Shown here: positions 39,009-50,232 of the stretch, piece after piece
How the letters are laid out: every line of letters starts with the position of its first letter
How positions within the stretch are numbered: the first letter of the stretch is position 1
Assembly (NCBI GenBank): GCA_015657535.1
Contig: JADHZB010001130.1
Coordinates: 32,727 to 96,726 of the forward strand
DNA length: 64,000 nucleotides
Source: Nephromyces sp. MM_2019
Taxonomy: Eukaryota > Apicomplexa > Aconoidasida > Nephromycida
Direction of reading: 5' to 3'
Program-made: the position numbers and the translations under genes
The notes under the pieces: model-generated
Seen by the model: the letters and a program-made list of their open reading frames with translations, nothing else
Databases searched by the model: none
Told to the model about the DNA's origin: nothing

Positions 39009-40858
39009 CATTAGGCAGAGAGTACCTATCCATGCTACTTGACTACACCTACAAACCCAATTTAATAAAAATTTCAATTTCCTAATATTTTTTGATGTTT
39101 GCTGGCGTCTTCAGAGATAACTCATAGTTTTTTCAATTTCCAGGAAAAGGTGTCGGGTTTCACGTTTATGTAAGTTGATACTAAGCTCAGCAGATATCTC
39201 TGGAACTGAATGTTTTACCGCCACATCTTAATGAACTGAATCAAATTTATCGCTAAATCTATTGGGTTTATGATTCTGTTATTATACGTGGATAACTCTA
39301 AGAGTGTACAGTTAGTTCAGCTGTGATCCCACTCATTGTTAAAGAATATATCATGGAAGAGGATTAGCGAAGCATTGCCGAAACCTCAGAAAAATACGCT
39401 TGGATGCAGTTAATGACTTAAGAAGGTCCGCATATCCTGTGATTAGCTACGATTTAGCGAAACAGATATTCTTTTGCTAAAATCGCATGAACTGTATGAT
39501 CCTTCATTATCATAGGAATCACGTATTTGCATGCGTTTTTCCATGCTTATCGAAATGTTTTTTTTTTTTTTCGCTGTGGATGATGCCAAATTAAAAGCTT
39601 TTCCACAGAGGGAGAGTTACTGCACGCAAGCCATACGCTAAAAAAGGAAGCAATGACGAACCGATCAGCCAGAAAGCTAGTGACTCAAATTTTCTATTAG
39701 CTTTGTGGTGAACAAGCTATTCTTTGAAAGCTGGATCTTGCCAGCCGGTTAATTGTAGCAAGCCTTTATACCGGTATTTCGACATGAGTTTAAAGAAGAT
39801 TTCTTTGCATAAAAAGTCATTTGTTTGCAAAAAAAAAAGCAGTTTTGACTTTCTATTAAAGCAATTGCTGGAACAATTTTTTTAAATGAAAAGCAGCAAC
39901 GTTTCCTTCATGAATAGGTACTACACCACAAATTTGTATAGCACTCCCACTTCGCGTCCCCTTGGACGTTTTTTCCGCCTCAAAAAACTTTGTTCCTAAA
40001 TTTTTTTCTAGGAATTAGCAAAGCTACAATATCATCCCATTCACAGGTTAAACTTTTCCTGCTTATTTCACCAAATAGTACGCTTTTCCTCTGACTGCCG
40101 TTCAGCATTTTGTATACACGTGCATTCCCTCGAGCCAGCATGATATTTTTCCTAGGTTGTCACAAGGTCTTTGAGGTATTCCTGCCCAAAATTCCCTTTA
40201 GGATCCCTATTCTAGTTCTGTTTCCAATGAATTACAAACTGTTTTGCGGAGCCTGGACATGAGCTGTTTGTCATGTCCCCCTACTTGGTGTCGCCTAATA
40301 ATATATTACAAGATCCTTGGTCTCTTAGTGTCGTGTTGAACTACGCAAGTTTTTATCAGCCATTTGCAAATAAACTATTCTCTGTTCTTTAATATTGGTG
40401 CTTTGTTGCCTGCGGCACCATTCAAATATTTTTCCAGACTACTTGAAAATCATCTTCATTTTTCTGCTACTTGAGCTTATTTTGAAGTAGTCACCTAGCA
40501 ATCTTGACGTAAAAGCAAAGATTAAGCTTTTATTGGAGGGAAAAAATAATGCTGCTTTTTGTGACGACAGTTGTGCGCAGCACTTTGGGTTTCTTGGGAT
40601 GGCTCCTGCCATGTTTTACTTTCTGTGATGTTAGAGACTGATCGGGAACAACAATTACGCATGCATGCTCGCCTTATAATATTGACTTGCAAGCACTATC
40701 AAATAGTAGCAAAACGAATAGGCGCTCATCGAAAACGCAGGTAAAACTGAGCAACTTGTCAAATAAAGTCTAGAAATCAACGCTGTGCAGTTTCTTCTCA
40801 TCGTGAATCGCAAATTAACGTAGAATTTCCCCCATTCATATGGCCATACGTCGCAAGC
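39009..40858. other. Intergenic or unresolved region
   Basis: T-runs on the plus strand are frequent between about 39.5 and 40.2 kb, which could mark an intron or untranslated region of an undetected plus-strand transcript. No exon can be supported. Confidence 0.3.
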
Positions 40859-41184
40859 TTAAAATATGGTTTCAAAGCTTGTAGGTTCCATAAAAATACT
40901 CAATGTATGTCGCGCAGAGCTCTCAAGTGCGTGCTGAAATTTCTCAGGCTTGACGATGGATGATGCACGCATTCTTTGTCTATGAAGCATCACTTTTGCT
41001 CTGCGGACGCAATGTAGCACTTGATCACAGATACTTTTGTACGAAGTAACCGGAACCACCCAATTGCCTTTGTGGTACATAGCGTGTATTGTCTTGTAAG
41101 CCGGTCGGTCTTGCATTCGATCACGTACAAGTGCGGAACAAAAGAGCAACGAGGTGGTGGAAATAAGAAATTGTGCCAAGATGA
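40859..41184 (-). CDS. Possible terminal exon of an unknown protein
   Basis: A 108-codon frame follows an acceptor-like TTATTCCAG and ends in TAA. It starts with a hydrophobic stretch (FLISTTSLLFCSALV) and continues with a basic, cysteine-containing region. No upstream exon or start codon is identified and no family is recognised, so this may be chance. Confidence 0.3.
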
Positions 41185-42944
41185 CTGGAATAATGTGTAT
41201 TCAGGCAACTAGCGGCAAAGGAAGCCGAGCATGTAACAATAAAAATTGTTTCTAGTATGGAAAATTATCTTGCTTGATTTTTCTCATTGTTTTTTCCCCC
41301 GGTGTAGAAAGACATGTACAGAGGATGTGGAAAATTAGACACAAAGAGCAATATCAGTCGTTTTGCTGCCTTAGAATTGTGAATAAACTATAGCGGATGC
41401 TGCAAAATACGAGAAATATGAGTAAATAAGTGAAAGAAAGCTAGCGGTACTCATTTCTTAAAAAATTTGAGTATGCCGGAACACTGCTGATCCCGCGTTA
41501 TATCGGGGCGCCGGAAAACGCTTGCATTGATGCCGCGTAAACTAAACGGGGCATATAATACCTCTGGGATACTTCAACCGCCGTATATGTACGAATACAA
41601 AATAACGTACAATACCTTGGATCCCTCCCCGCACACACACGTTCCTTGCCCTATGAACGTCTCCCCTCGGTTAGACAGCTTTAATGCGCAAACACAGCAT
41701 GTAATCCTTTCCCAGAATTATTGATTTTCTTTCCCCGCGCCGCATACAAAAAAAAGTAAGGGTGAGGCTCTCCAGCTGATAATACGAGATTATTGAGAAA
41801 GGATTTATGAACTCTAATACTACACACACGGCCCTGGAGCCCACGGTCCCTTTAGAAGTAGTGATATCATTTACAGCTCGAAGCACACGGTCCGCTACAT
41901 TGCCACTTCTCGATACTTCTTTAGATTATTCAAAGCGCTTTATTTACTTGATGGCGATCATTAAAGCTTACTTGTTTCCTCCATTAACACTTTCCTCATA
42001 TGGGAATCTAATAGAAAAGAAAGAAAATGAGACCCATTCCCAGTTGACTTGAACTATTGGAGCGAGCAGAGATGATTTTTTTCTGCAAGCATACCACAGC
42101 CGGTGAATTCAACTTTCTGTTAGATAATTTTTTTTGCAAAAGAGAGTTACTTTCTATGTTTGAAAACTTTAAAAAAATGAAGCGTGGAGGTCATTGATTA
42201 AGCATGGGAAAATTTTACGCAGCAGTGCAATGGTCGGTAGAAAGCGGACAAGGAGGCTTCCCTTTACTAGCTGTACCATATATTTTCAGTAACGAAAAAA
42301 GTGTTAAATTTCTAGCAATCGATTCCAGCTGGATGCTGGGAGGGTTTCGGTGAAACTTTTTGGCTTGGGAAGAGCTATTGAAGCGTAAGAATATTTATGG
42401 TTCCCGGTAATGTGTCTTGATAGTTGATGCTAATTTGTTTTGCACGCGATGAAGACATAGTGGGCACCTGGATCATCAGCCGTCATACACAGGATTTAAA
42501 GGGCAATAGTCAAGAAGGATATATTTTCTACTGACTGCGGTGAGTCTGAAAAGTGAAGTATTTCTAAGAATGGAGTTGAGGTTAGGGATTTATGGGCTGA
42601 GGAATTTTGCAGAAGCTCTTGGCGCGAGGTGCTTACTTTGGAATATAACCGAGTCCTTAAAGCCGAGGGTTTGGAGTTGATGTTCGATTAATCTTTTTCA
42701 ATATGCACCCATTCGACATTTGACGGGCGTAAGAAGTGCACATGATGACATTGGATTCCTCAGCTTGATTGCATCTGGAGAATAATGATACTAGCGGTGG
42801 TATCGGTAAGTCTAGCACTGTTTTGGAGTGATTGATCGTTCATCTAAGCGGTAGGCGGTGATTTTGTGGGTATGAGAAGCTGCCGATATTTCTGATTCCC
42901 CGATTTATTATACATAGAAGCTATAAAAATCAAGAGGCTTTACG
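41185..42944. other. Intergenic or unresolved region
   Basis: Open frames of 65-81 codons on both strands between 41.5 and 42.1 kb overlap one another and none shows splice support. No repeat or RNA gene seen. Confidence 0.35.
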
Positions 42945-43205
42945 TTAGGCGGAAAAGCAAGAGCTTAGTAACCTCGAAAGAGCTGAAAGGTATACAATTA
43001 TACAGAGAAGCTCCATTACAATTATGTATATGCTCAAAAATAGTAGCCGCGAGGTTTTGACAACGTGAAAGTTACGACTGGGGTACATCCTATTTTTGGG
43101 AATTATTCTGACCATATTTTTGTGAATGAGTTCCTTGATATTCAGGGCTGCTCGCGGCATTCTTTTATTAACGCCGTGCTTGAATTTATATATACCCCGT
43201 GTCAA
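42945..43205 (-). CDS. Possible small single-pass membrane protein
   Basis: An 86-codon frame, with an internal ATG about 15 codons in, ends in TAA. A basic N-terminal part is followed by a long hydrophobic helix (LLFLSIYIIVMELLCIIVYL), as in a signal anchor. There is no homology recognised and no neighbouring exon, so support is only compositional. Confidence 0.25.
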   Translation of the reverse strand: MTRGIYKFKHGVNKRMPRAALNIKELIHKNMVRIIPKNRMYPSRNFHVVKTSRLLFLSIYIIVMELLCIIVYLSALSRLLSSCFSA

Positions 43206-45427
43206 AAAATATTAACACATTAAAAAAAAGAGGTGAAAGAAGTGCAATTTCTTCATTGATTGACACGCATAATAAGAAGAAGGTAAATGTTTCACACGAA
43301 AACGTAGGAAGACAAAGGAATAAAGAAGCCAGGTGTATTAATTAATGTCCAAGAATATATAACTATGGTGGACTCAAAATAACTCGTAGAAGGGAAAAAT
43401 ATATTCGCTGGGTAGGCCCTGAAAGGCAGGGGAGCATATAATCTGCTTTCTTGCATTACTACGTAGCTTGCCAGCTGTTCAAGATATCACTTGCCAAGAA
43501 AAAGGGTACCAAATTTAGAATTTAAACGAGACATTCCTCACTTTTTTCTGCACATCAATTATTTTAGAACGAAAATTGTTGTGCCCATAGTAGTGCGCAA
43601 TTATACCACCTTGTAATATCATGAGATTTTAGTTTGTTTAGTAGCTCAGATGGTGTTAAATTTTCATCAGAGAGCTAAATTTCGTGGATATAAGAGTTAC
43701 AGCAGCTGTCTTGCCTGCTGTACCACTAATAAAACTTTTCTTTTCTGGACTGTTCCATTCAGTAAATGTTAAGCAGAGTGTCAGGGCAGATACATGACCA
43801 GATTTTTTGTGCTTTCGGAGATTCTATTTTAACTCTTTAGCATTAACTAGTATTTTAGAGTTGCAGAAACCTTTCTATCTTCTAATCAAAATGCTTTGTA
43901 ATTTCAAAAAATATTGCAATTTTCAAGGCAAGGTCCGAAGAATGTTTGCTTTTGTGCCCTTTGCGATTTGTTTGTGAGATATGGTTATGAAATTGGGAAT
44001 CCCAAATATATGAACAGACCCTCAAGATTTTGAAATATATATCCAAGCAATGATAAAGCATGGTGTAAAGTGCATGACATTAAAGCTGATAGAACCTGCG
44101 GATAGGCACTGCTCTGCTGATTTGCCATTTTTTTCTGAGTTTAAAAGTCTTTTAAATGCGACTGATTCAAGGCATCTCCTCCTCTTTCACGTTTTTTCAG
44201 GTTTGTGGCGGTTCAATAACGAGTAATTGCTAATAACAGGTTTATAAAGAAATTTTTTTTATGTAATGGGAATTCCATAGGGCTTAAAATCTGAACAAAG
44301 TAGTTAGAGTTGGAATATGTTATGAGAATAAGCTAGAAACTCACTCCATCGATTGGGCTGGTGATCTTTGTATGAGTTGGGATGATGGATGAGAGCGTAA
44401 AAATTTGTCTTGAAACGGCTTCAAAGTTTTAATTTCAACTTTCCTACACATCGAATAATTAGTGCGACAGAATGAGTCTTTAAGTTACTTCAATAACCTA
44501 AGATTTTTGTTTAAAGCGTGGGTGGCCTCATAAAAATTTTGTTCTGCGATTACTATCCTTCTAACTCTGCGTAATAAATTACACTTTGAAAGGTACTCTC
44601 TGCTTCCAGTACAGGAATTTACACTTGCTCATGCTGTAGCTTATCTACTGGGCTTAGCTATTTCCCCATTACCTCAATTTGTGATATATTCAAAATAGAG
44701 ATATATGTACCTTTCGCGATGACTTTGCATTCGTTTTTTTGCTTAGTAACAGCTTTGATAGCATCCCCACCAAAAGGCGTTGCATTAGCTAATAAAAATT
44801 TGTATTTAAATCATAACGAGGTCTTGGGATGCCTATCAGCACAGCAGTCCATGATTTGATTTCGTTGATACTACCTTGCAGTAGTATTCGTATACTGAAT
44901 AAAGACCATGACTGAAAATTCGAATTTAAATGTACATTTTGAGCCCCTCAAAAGTGCTACTTTGCTTTTTTTCTTATACTATGGCTTGGAAAAGTTATCG
45001 TCCCACTCTACCCGTGTAGACTTTATTCTGCACACAAATGATCATTGCCTCCAGATTCGAGCTCAACAAGAGCTCTGAAACTTCTGGCTTATGCGGATAT
45101 TTTTGCTTCTGGTTACTCGTTTTTGTATGGTAGTTCTCCTTATTCTTGAATTGTTTTTTTTCATCTTTCTAGCATGATTTATTCAGCTTATGCATTACCG
45201 TCAAATTTTCTAGTTAGTTTTATATTTTGTAGCTTCTGTTGCATCTTTTTATATTGTGATTATTTGCTGGCAGAAATAATATCTTCTCTCAGACTTGCTA
45301 ATTTTATTTGCTCATTTTAAACTGCTTACTTTGCGGAATTTAAAGTGGAGCAGTTTAAGTATTCAATTTGTATCCAATTATCTTGCAACTGTAACTCGTA
45401 ATTTTTTTTGATTCCACTTTCTTTCAG
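43206..45427. other. Upstream region of the first AP2 gene
   Basis: No coding frame is supported. From about 45.1 kb the plus strand becomes T-rich and ends in CTTTCTTTCAG at 45427. This looks like a 5' untranslated-region intron whose acceptor lies about 60 bases before the start codon. Confidence 0.4.
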
Positions 45428-45600
45428 GTTCCATTTATTATCACTTAGAAATTTGAGGACTTAAAAAGGCCTCCCTAATGTATGCACTATGTCTTTCGAA
45501 GCGGAGAAAAACGTTGAAGACTGTGCTGTATATGCACAGTCGCTGTCACGAGAATCTACTGCCGAAAATGACGAAAAGGTACCGGACAATGGCTCTCTGA
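45428..45600 (+). promoter_or_regulatory. 5' UTR exon with out-of-frame upstream ORF
   Basis: After the putative acceptor at 45427, an ATG at 45478 precedes the main ATG at 45489 and is in another frame. It stays open for 40 codons to TGA at 45598-45600, overlapping the start of the AP2 gene. It could lower translation of the main frame. Confidence 0.4.
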
Positions 45601-48600
45601 AATGCAGTAATATATATCCTGCGAAAGATGCTTACGCTAAGATGGTAGGCCAAGCACATATAATGCTTTCCGAGGGGTATGTTCAGTCGAAGGAGGATAT
45701 TGACGAATTTTTACCTTGTGGGAACACAATCAAGAAAAACTTGCTGCCCTCTATTGCAGAAAATAATATCGATTATGCGGTTAGTGGTATGATTACTCCC
45801 CCTGAAGTTCTCAATGAATTTATTACGCCCGATAACTCCCCAAAGAATGCATGTAAAACTGCATTGGCTCTTACGGCGTTTTCTCCTGGGAAGCCTGCTA
45901 TTAATGATATCTCTGATAAAGTCGGCACTCATGATATTGCTGCCGTGAATTTAGAGCCTTTAAAGATGTCCACATTCACAGTATCTGGAATTGAACCTCA
46001 TGATAACGTAGATGCACAAATGATGGAAGGGAGCGTAACTAACTCATCCTCCAAATTACCCGCCCTTCTTTCAAGTAATCCCCTTTTAAGTAGCATTCGC
46101 TCGCCTCCTCTTAATTTTAATATATCAGAATCATATTCTGTTGGGCCTACCGTTTCCCAGGAAACCCAAGAAGATATTTTTTGCTCCGATTTGCAATCGG
46201 CTACTAACTCATGTCCTTCACCAAAAAATTCTGGTCAGCAAGTCGCCGTCTCGTTAGCTATATTACCTAATAATCCTGCGATTGAAATCGCTCATGAGGG
46301 AAATTTACCTATGGATGCCTTCTCGGAAGAAGCTCTTGAAGAAGAAACTCTTGAAGAAGAAGCTCTTGAAGAAGAAGCTCTTGCAGAAGAAGCTCTTGCA
46401 GAAGAAGCTCTTGCAGAAGAAGCTCTTGAAGAAGAAGCTCTTGCAGAAGAAGCTCTTGCAGAAGAAGCTCTTGCAGAAGAAGCTCTTCACAAGAGTACAT
46501 ACCATGGAAAAAACTTTCCTGAAGATTCCATTCGAGAAGGAACCCCTCTTGGAGATATCTTGTATGCAGAACCGAGTTATGAGGAGTTTTCTGCGGAAAA
46601 TTCTACAAAAGGGCTTTTTTATGAAACAGCTATCCTCTCTGAAGGGCAGACATCTAAGCCTAGCATTCTAAGAAAAACTCAAGTAGCATTACCTTCGGAG
46701 GGTTCAAATAACACTGAAACTAATTTCTTAATGGAAAATTACTTCGACCTAACTTCTTCTTTGATACCGCATCAGGCGCCCATTACTCATATACTTCCTT
46801 CTAACTGCGGTAGCGCCACGAAATTTGATTTGCAAGCGGATAATTTGAAGCCCTCAGCCAGTAATTCTAAGCGAAGGAAACGGAATATTAGCGATAACGA
46901 TTTATCTTTAACTCATGCAAGCTCGAATGATTTGGAAGAGCGATATATGAAGAAATCAAAGGGTAACAAGGTAAACACCTTGAGCATCACCACAGTTGCG
47001 GCTAATGTTTTAGGCGATATAGCATCTAGCCAGAACACACAAAGAATTGACGTTCCTCATAAGCCTACGAAGAAGAGTACTTATGGAAATGCAGCTGCTG
47101 CTGTACTTGATTCACAGCCTGGGCAGCAATGCGGGAAAGAGGAGGAATCTTTGATTCACTTTTGTTTCCGTGATTTAGACGGATATTCTCAAGGTAAAAA
47201 GGAAGATGGAGTATTCGCACGAAATAAAGGAAAAGAAGCAGATGAAAAAGAAAGTCAGACTTATGAGAATCAGCCTATAAGCGACCTAGTTACTCGCTTA
47301 AGTGATGGGGCTTCTTTTTCCCCAAAAGCAGCGAAGGCTGCTGATTGTCACAAAAACTACTTCGTACATACTTCCTTAGAAGGAGTTGATCAGATATACT
47401 GCACAACATCGGAAAACGCCGAAGAGTTGGAGGATGCTGCCCTAGAGCCCGGTTACCAAAAGGGCACCCAGCTATGTTTCATGGCTATTAAGACCGGTGG
47501 TGTGACGGATGAAGATTCTTTGATGACCACAGCTAGTAGGGATGAGACATCAGCTCCTAGTCCTGGTGCCGATATCTCAATAAAGAGTTGCAGCTTTGAA
47601 GATGAAGAAGATGCAGCTTGCCTGGCTGCAGTAGTGCCATCTCAGGAAGAAGAAGAGAAAGATCTTCAGGTGTCTGATTCACACCACAATGGGGAACCAA
47701 TATCATGGTGCTGGAAAGCTGAGCCTGAGACATCATGCCAACGAAAAATTGAAGGCTTTTCTCAGCATGACACCTGCTTTGCTCCTAATAGCTGCAATGA
47801 AAATGTGTATGGTAGTAGCTTTGGAGTCCCTAATCTATATACTCTTACAATAGATGATGTAGACTTGAATCAGACAATTACCAGCAGCAGATATGTTATT
47901 AGGGATGTCAGTCAGTGGAGCCCCCATATGCTTATGCACGGAGAGCTTCGAGATTTGAGAAACTTAAGCAAAACGCTACTCTCGCTTCCCAGAACGGTAG
48001 AAACTGGAATACACTTTAATAGGAATAGGCCTAGCTGGGCGGTAAGCGCTGAGTTTTAATTATTCGGAAAGAACATTCGATATAAGAAGATGTATACGTA
48101 CTTATAAAAGAGCATATTGATAAAATTTTTGGCTTTTTTATTACTGAAAAGTTAACGTGTGTGAAGGTAAACAAGTGTGAGGGCTTAGAGCAAGTCTGCA
48201 CTGGCTAGGGTGTTTTTGCGTGTGTGAAGTTGTTTTAATTAAAGCAATGAGAAATTTGTAAATCTGAAATTTACAAGATGATTTTATGTCCTAAAATGAA
48301 CAGGTTACATACTGGGAAGGAGGGACGAGAAAATATCGTCATTTTTTTGTGCCGGTGAGTTATAACTTGGAGTTTTTAAATGGCATGAAATGAACGTTGA
48401 TTTCTTAAAAAAAAGTGAATTTGTGATTGATTTTCTCAAAAAAAAAGATATTTTGGTATGGAGGAAAAAAAGTTTCTTTTTTTTTTTAATTTATTATCTT
48501 TGTTAACTTTTTTTTGAAGTGGTTTTTTCCGGTTTATTTGCTTATTAAAAATTTGTTTTAAAGGCCTTTTAAGAGTTCTTATACAGCAAGAAAACCCTTT

Positions 48601-49088
48601 TTTCGTGAATTTTTTAGCTAACCACATTTTTTTCACTTTTTTACTTTTTGAATTGCTTCTATTTATAATTCTTACACCAGTTTACGCCCAAAACCTGTAT
48701 TTTCTGGCCAAAATTCGTTTGAATCTGCTCTTTGTTCCCCGTTATTTGTGGTGTCTATTCTTCAGTATGCGGATAAAATGTGATGTAAACCATTATTTGG
48801 AAACAGCTAAACTGAATGCCAGATTTTGGGGTTAGATTTTAAATCATCTAACGATTTCTCGTATTAAAAGTACGGACTTTACTCGCATGTAATGACTCAG
48901 CTGAAGGATTTTCTTGCAAGCAAACTTAAATTTTTTGATTTTTTTTCTGGTAGGATTTATCAATGGAAACCGTTCAGATGGTCTTAAAGGCTGCTTTAAA
49001 GTTAAGGAAAAGAATACAGAAGGATAAACATAGCCAATGCAGACTTCCACCACCAACTTCTGGAGGGTTTGTAATCAATATCGTATAG
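45489..49088 (+). CDS. ApiAP2-type transcription factor 1, C-terminal AP2 domain split over three exons
   Basis: Exons are 45489-48041, 48304-48354 and 48954-49088, giving 912 residues. Exon 1 (851 residues) is low-complexity, Ser/Glu-rich, and contains an 11-unit EEALA repeat (residues about 280-334) and basic patches that could be nuclear localisation signals. The AP2 domain begins at residue 840 with GIHFNRNRPSWA. It continues in a 17-codon micro-exon (VTYWEGGTRKYRHFFVP) and ends with an amphipathic helix in exon 3 (DLSMETVQMVLKAALKLRKR). This is the expected order of three beta strands and one helix, with the conserved W-x(4)-W, glycine turn and RK-R-F positions. Both introns are phase 0 with GTAAGC and GTGAGT donors. 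ApiAP2 proteins bind DNA in the nucleus and control stage-specific transcription. A donor-like GTAATC at 49071 could add exons beyond the proposed stop. Confidence 0.85.
46326..46490 (+). repeat. 15-nt coding tandem repeat, 11 units (EEALA/EEALE)
   Basis: Eleven in-frame 15-base units of the form GAAGAAGCTCTTGCA encode EEAL followed by A, E or, at the end, H; one unit has T for A. The units are almost identical at the nucleotide level, so the array is young or homogenised. It lies in exon 1 of the first AP2 gene and opens spurious frames on both strands. Confidence 0.97.
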
Positions 49089-50232
49089 AAAATCGTTTTC
49101 TTTAATTTGCACTGAATCTGTGTGTTATGCTAAATTTAATATTTTTTTAACTTTCTGGCATATGATATATGAATGGAAGTTTGATGCAGAATTTCAATGA
49201 TTTCAAGCGAATTTTTTTTTTCTTTTTGCGCTGTGAGGGTTATTGCGCACTTATACAGCTTGTCAACACCAGATTGAGTCCTATTATTGCTGAAATATAC
49301 TTTTTTTTTTGAGGAGAAGGCGGTTTTTGATATTATTTATGATCTCAAACCATTAAGCTCATTTCCTTGTTTTGTTTGGAAAAAAAATTTACGCGTATTT
49401 TTCTAGCCTTTTGCGTTTTTTTTATGATTTTGGAGAATCAAGTAAACAAAAATCTCAAAAAAATATTATAATAGGAGAAAAAGGCTTAATTCTTTGAAAA
49501 ATAGCTGTGATATCTCTTCTGTTTGGTAGAATCACCAAAGTATCACCCGTATATTGTAGTGAATTGTATTCTACGCGTGAACAGCATGTGATAAAATCTA
49601 AGCGTACAATCGGGTTGTAGGCTGCCTGATAGAGAAGATATTTATTAGATTAATACTAGATAATCGAGTTATTATTTTTATAAATTTTAGTTTAGACGTA
49701 CTTGTAAAACATTTATATATTTTTTTTTCTAGCTTTGTGCGTGTGTGTGTGTGTGTGTGGAACTTTGAGTGTGTAAGAAGCCTTTTGGAAGATTGGCTTA
49801 TCCATGAATGCCAATAAAGAAGAAAGCTTCTAGTTGAGAGTATAAAAACTGTTTTTAAATGTTAATGTTAATTTCATTAGTGTAGAAGGGATTTTAGGAA
49901 TGTAGGTACACGAGATCTTTGCTTAGACACTGTTTTAGAGCTCGTTTAGACTAGAATTTAAAAAATATTAATTAGGCGCTGCTACTAGTTTTTTTCTTTA
50001 AGTAGAGCTTTTATATGGCCTTGAACTGGAAGTCACACTTTTTTTTTGTTGAAGTTTATTGTTATTTTCCGCCGATTTTTTAGATTTAATCATTCATGTC
50101 TTGAGTGAGCATAAACTGCCTTTTTTGTGATCAATTTTAGTGTCTGCTGGTTTGAAAAAGAAGTATTACACACACTTTGCATCTTCAATATAGCTTGCCA
50201 ATTTTTTTTGCTAATTTTTTCGTTTTCTTGCA
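49089..50232. other. Intergenic spacer between the two AP2 genes
   Basis: T-rich on the plus strand with many homopolymer runs, consistent with a 3' untranslated region followed by the promoter and 5' leader of the next gene. It contains a GT microsatellite at 49739-49758. No coding frame is supported. Confidence 0.5.
49739..49758. repeat. GT microsatellite
   Basis: A near-perfect (GT)n run in the spacer between the two AP2 genes. Confidence 0.9.

Noticed and set aside
46282..46671. Long alternative-frame and antisense open frames rich in KKLL, SFF or LLLQE repeats
   Set aside because: They are by-products of the 15-nt coding repeat in the first AP2 gene, whose unit length is a multiple of three and which lacks stops in several frames.
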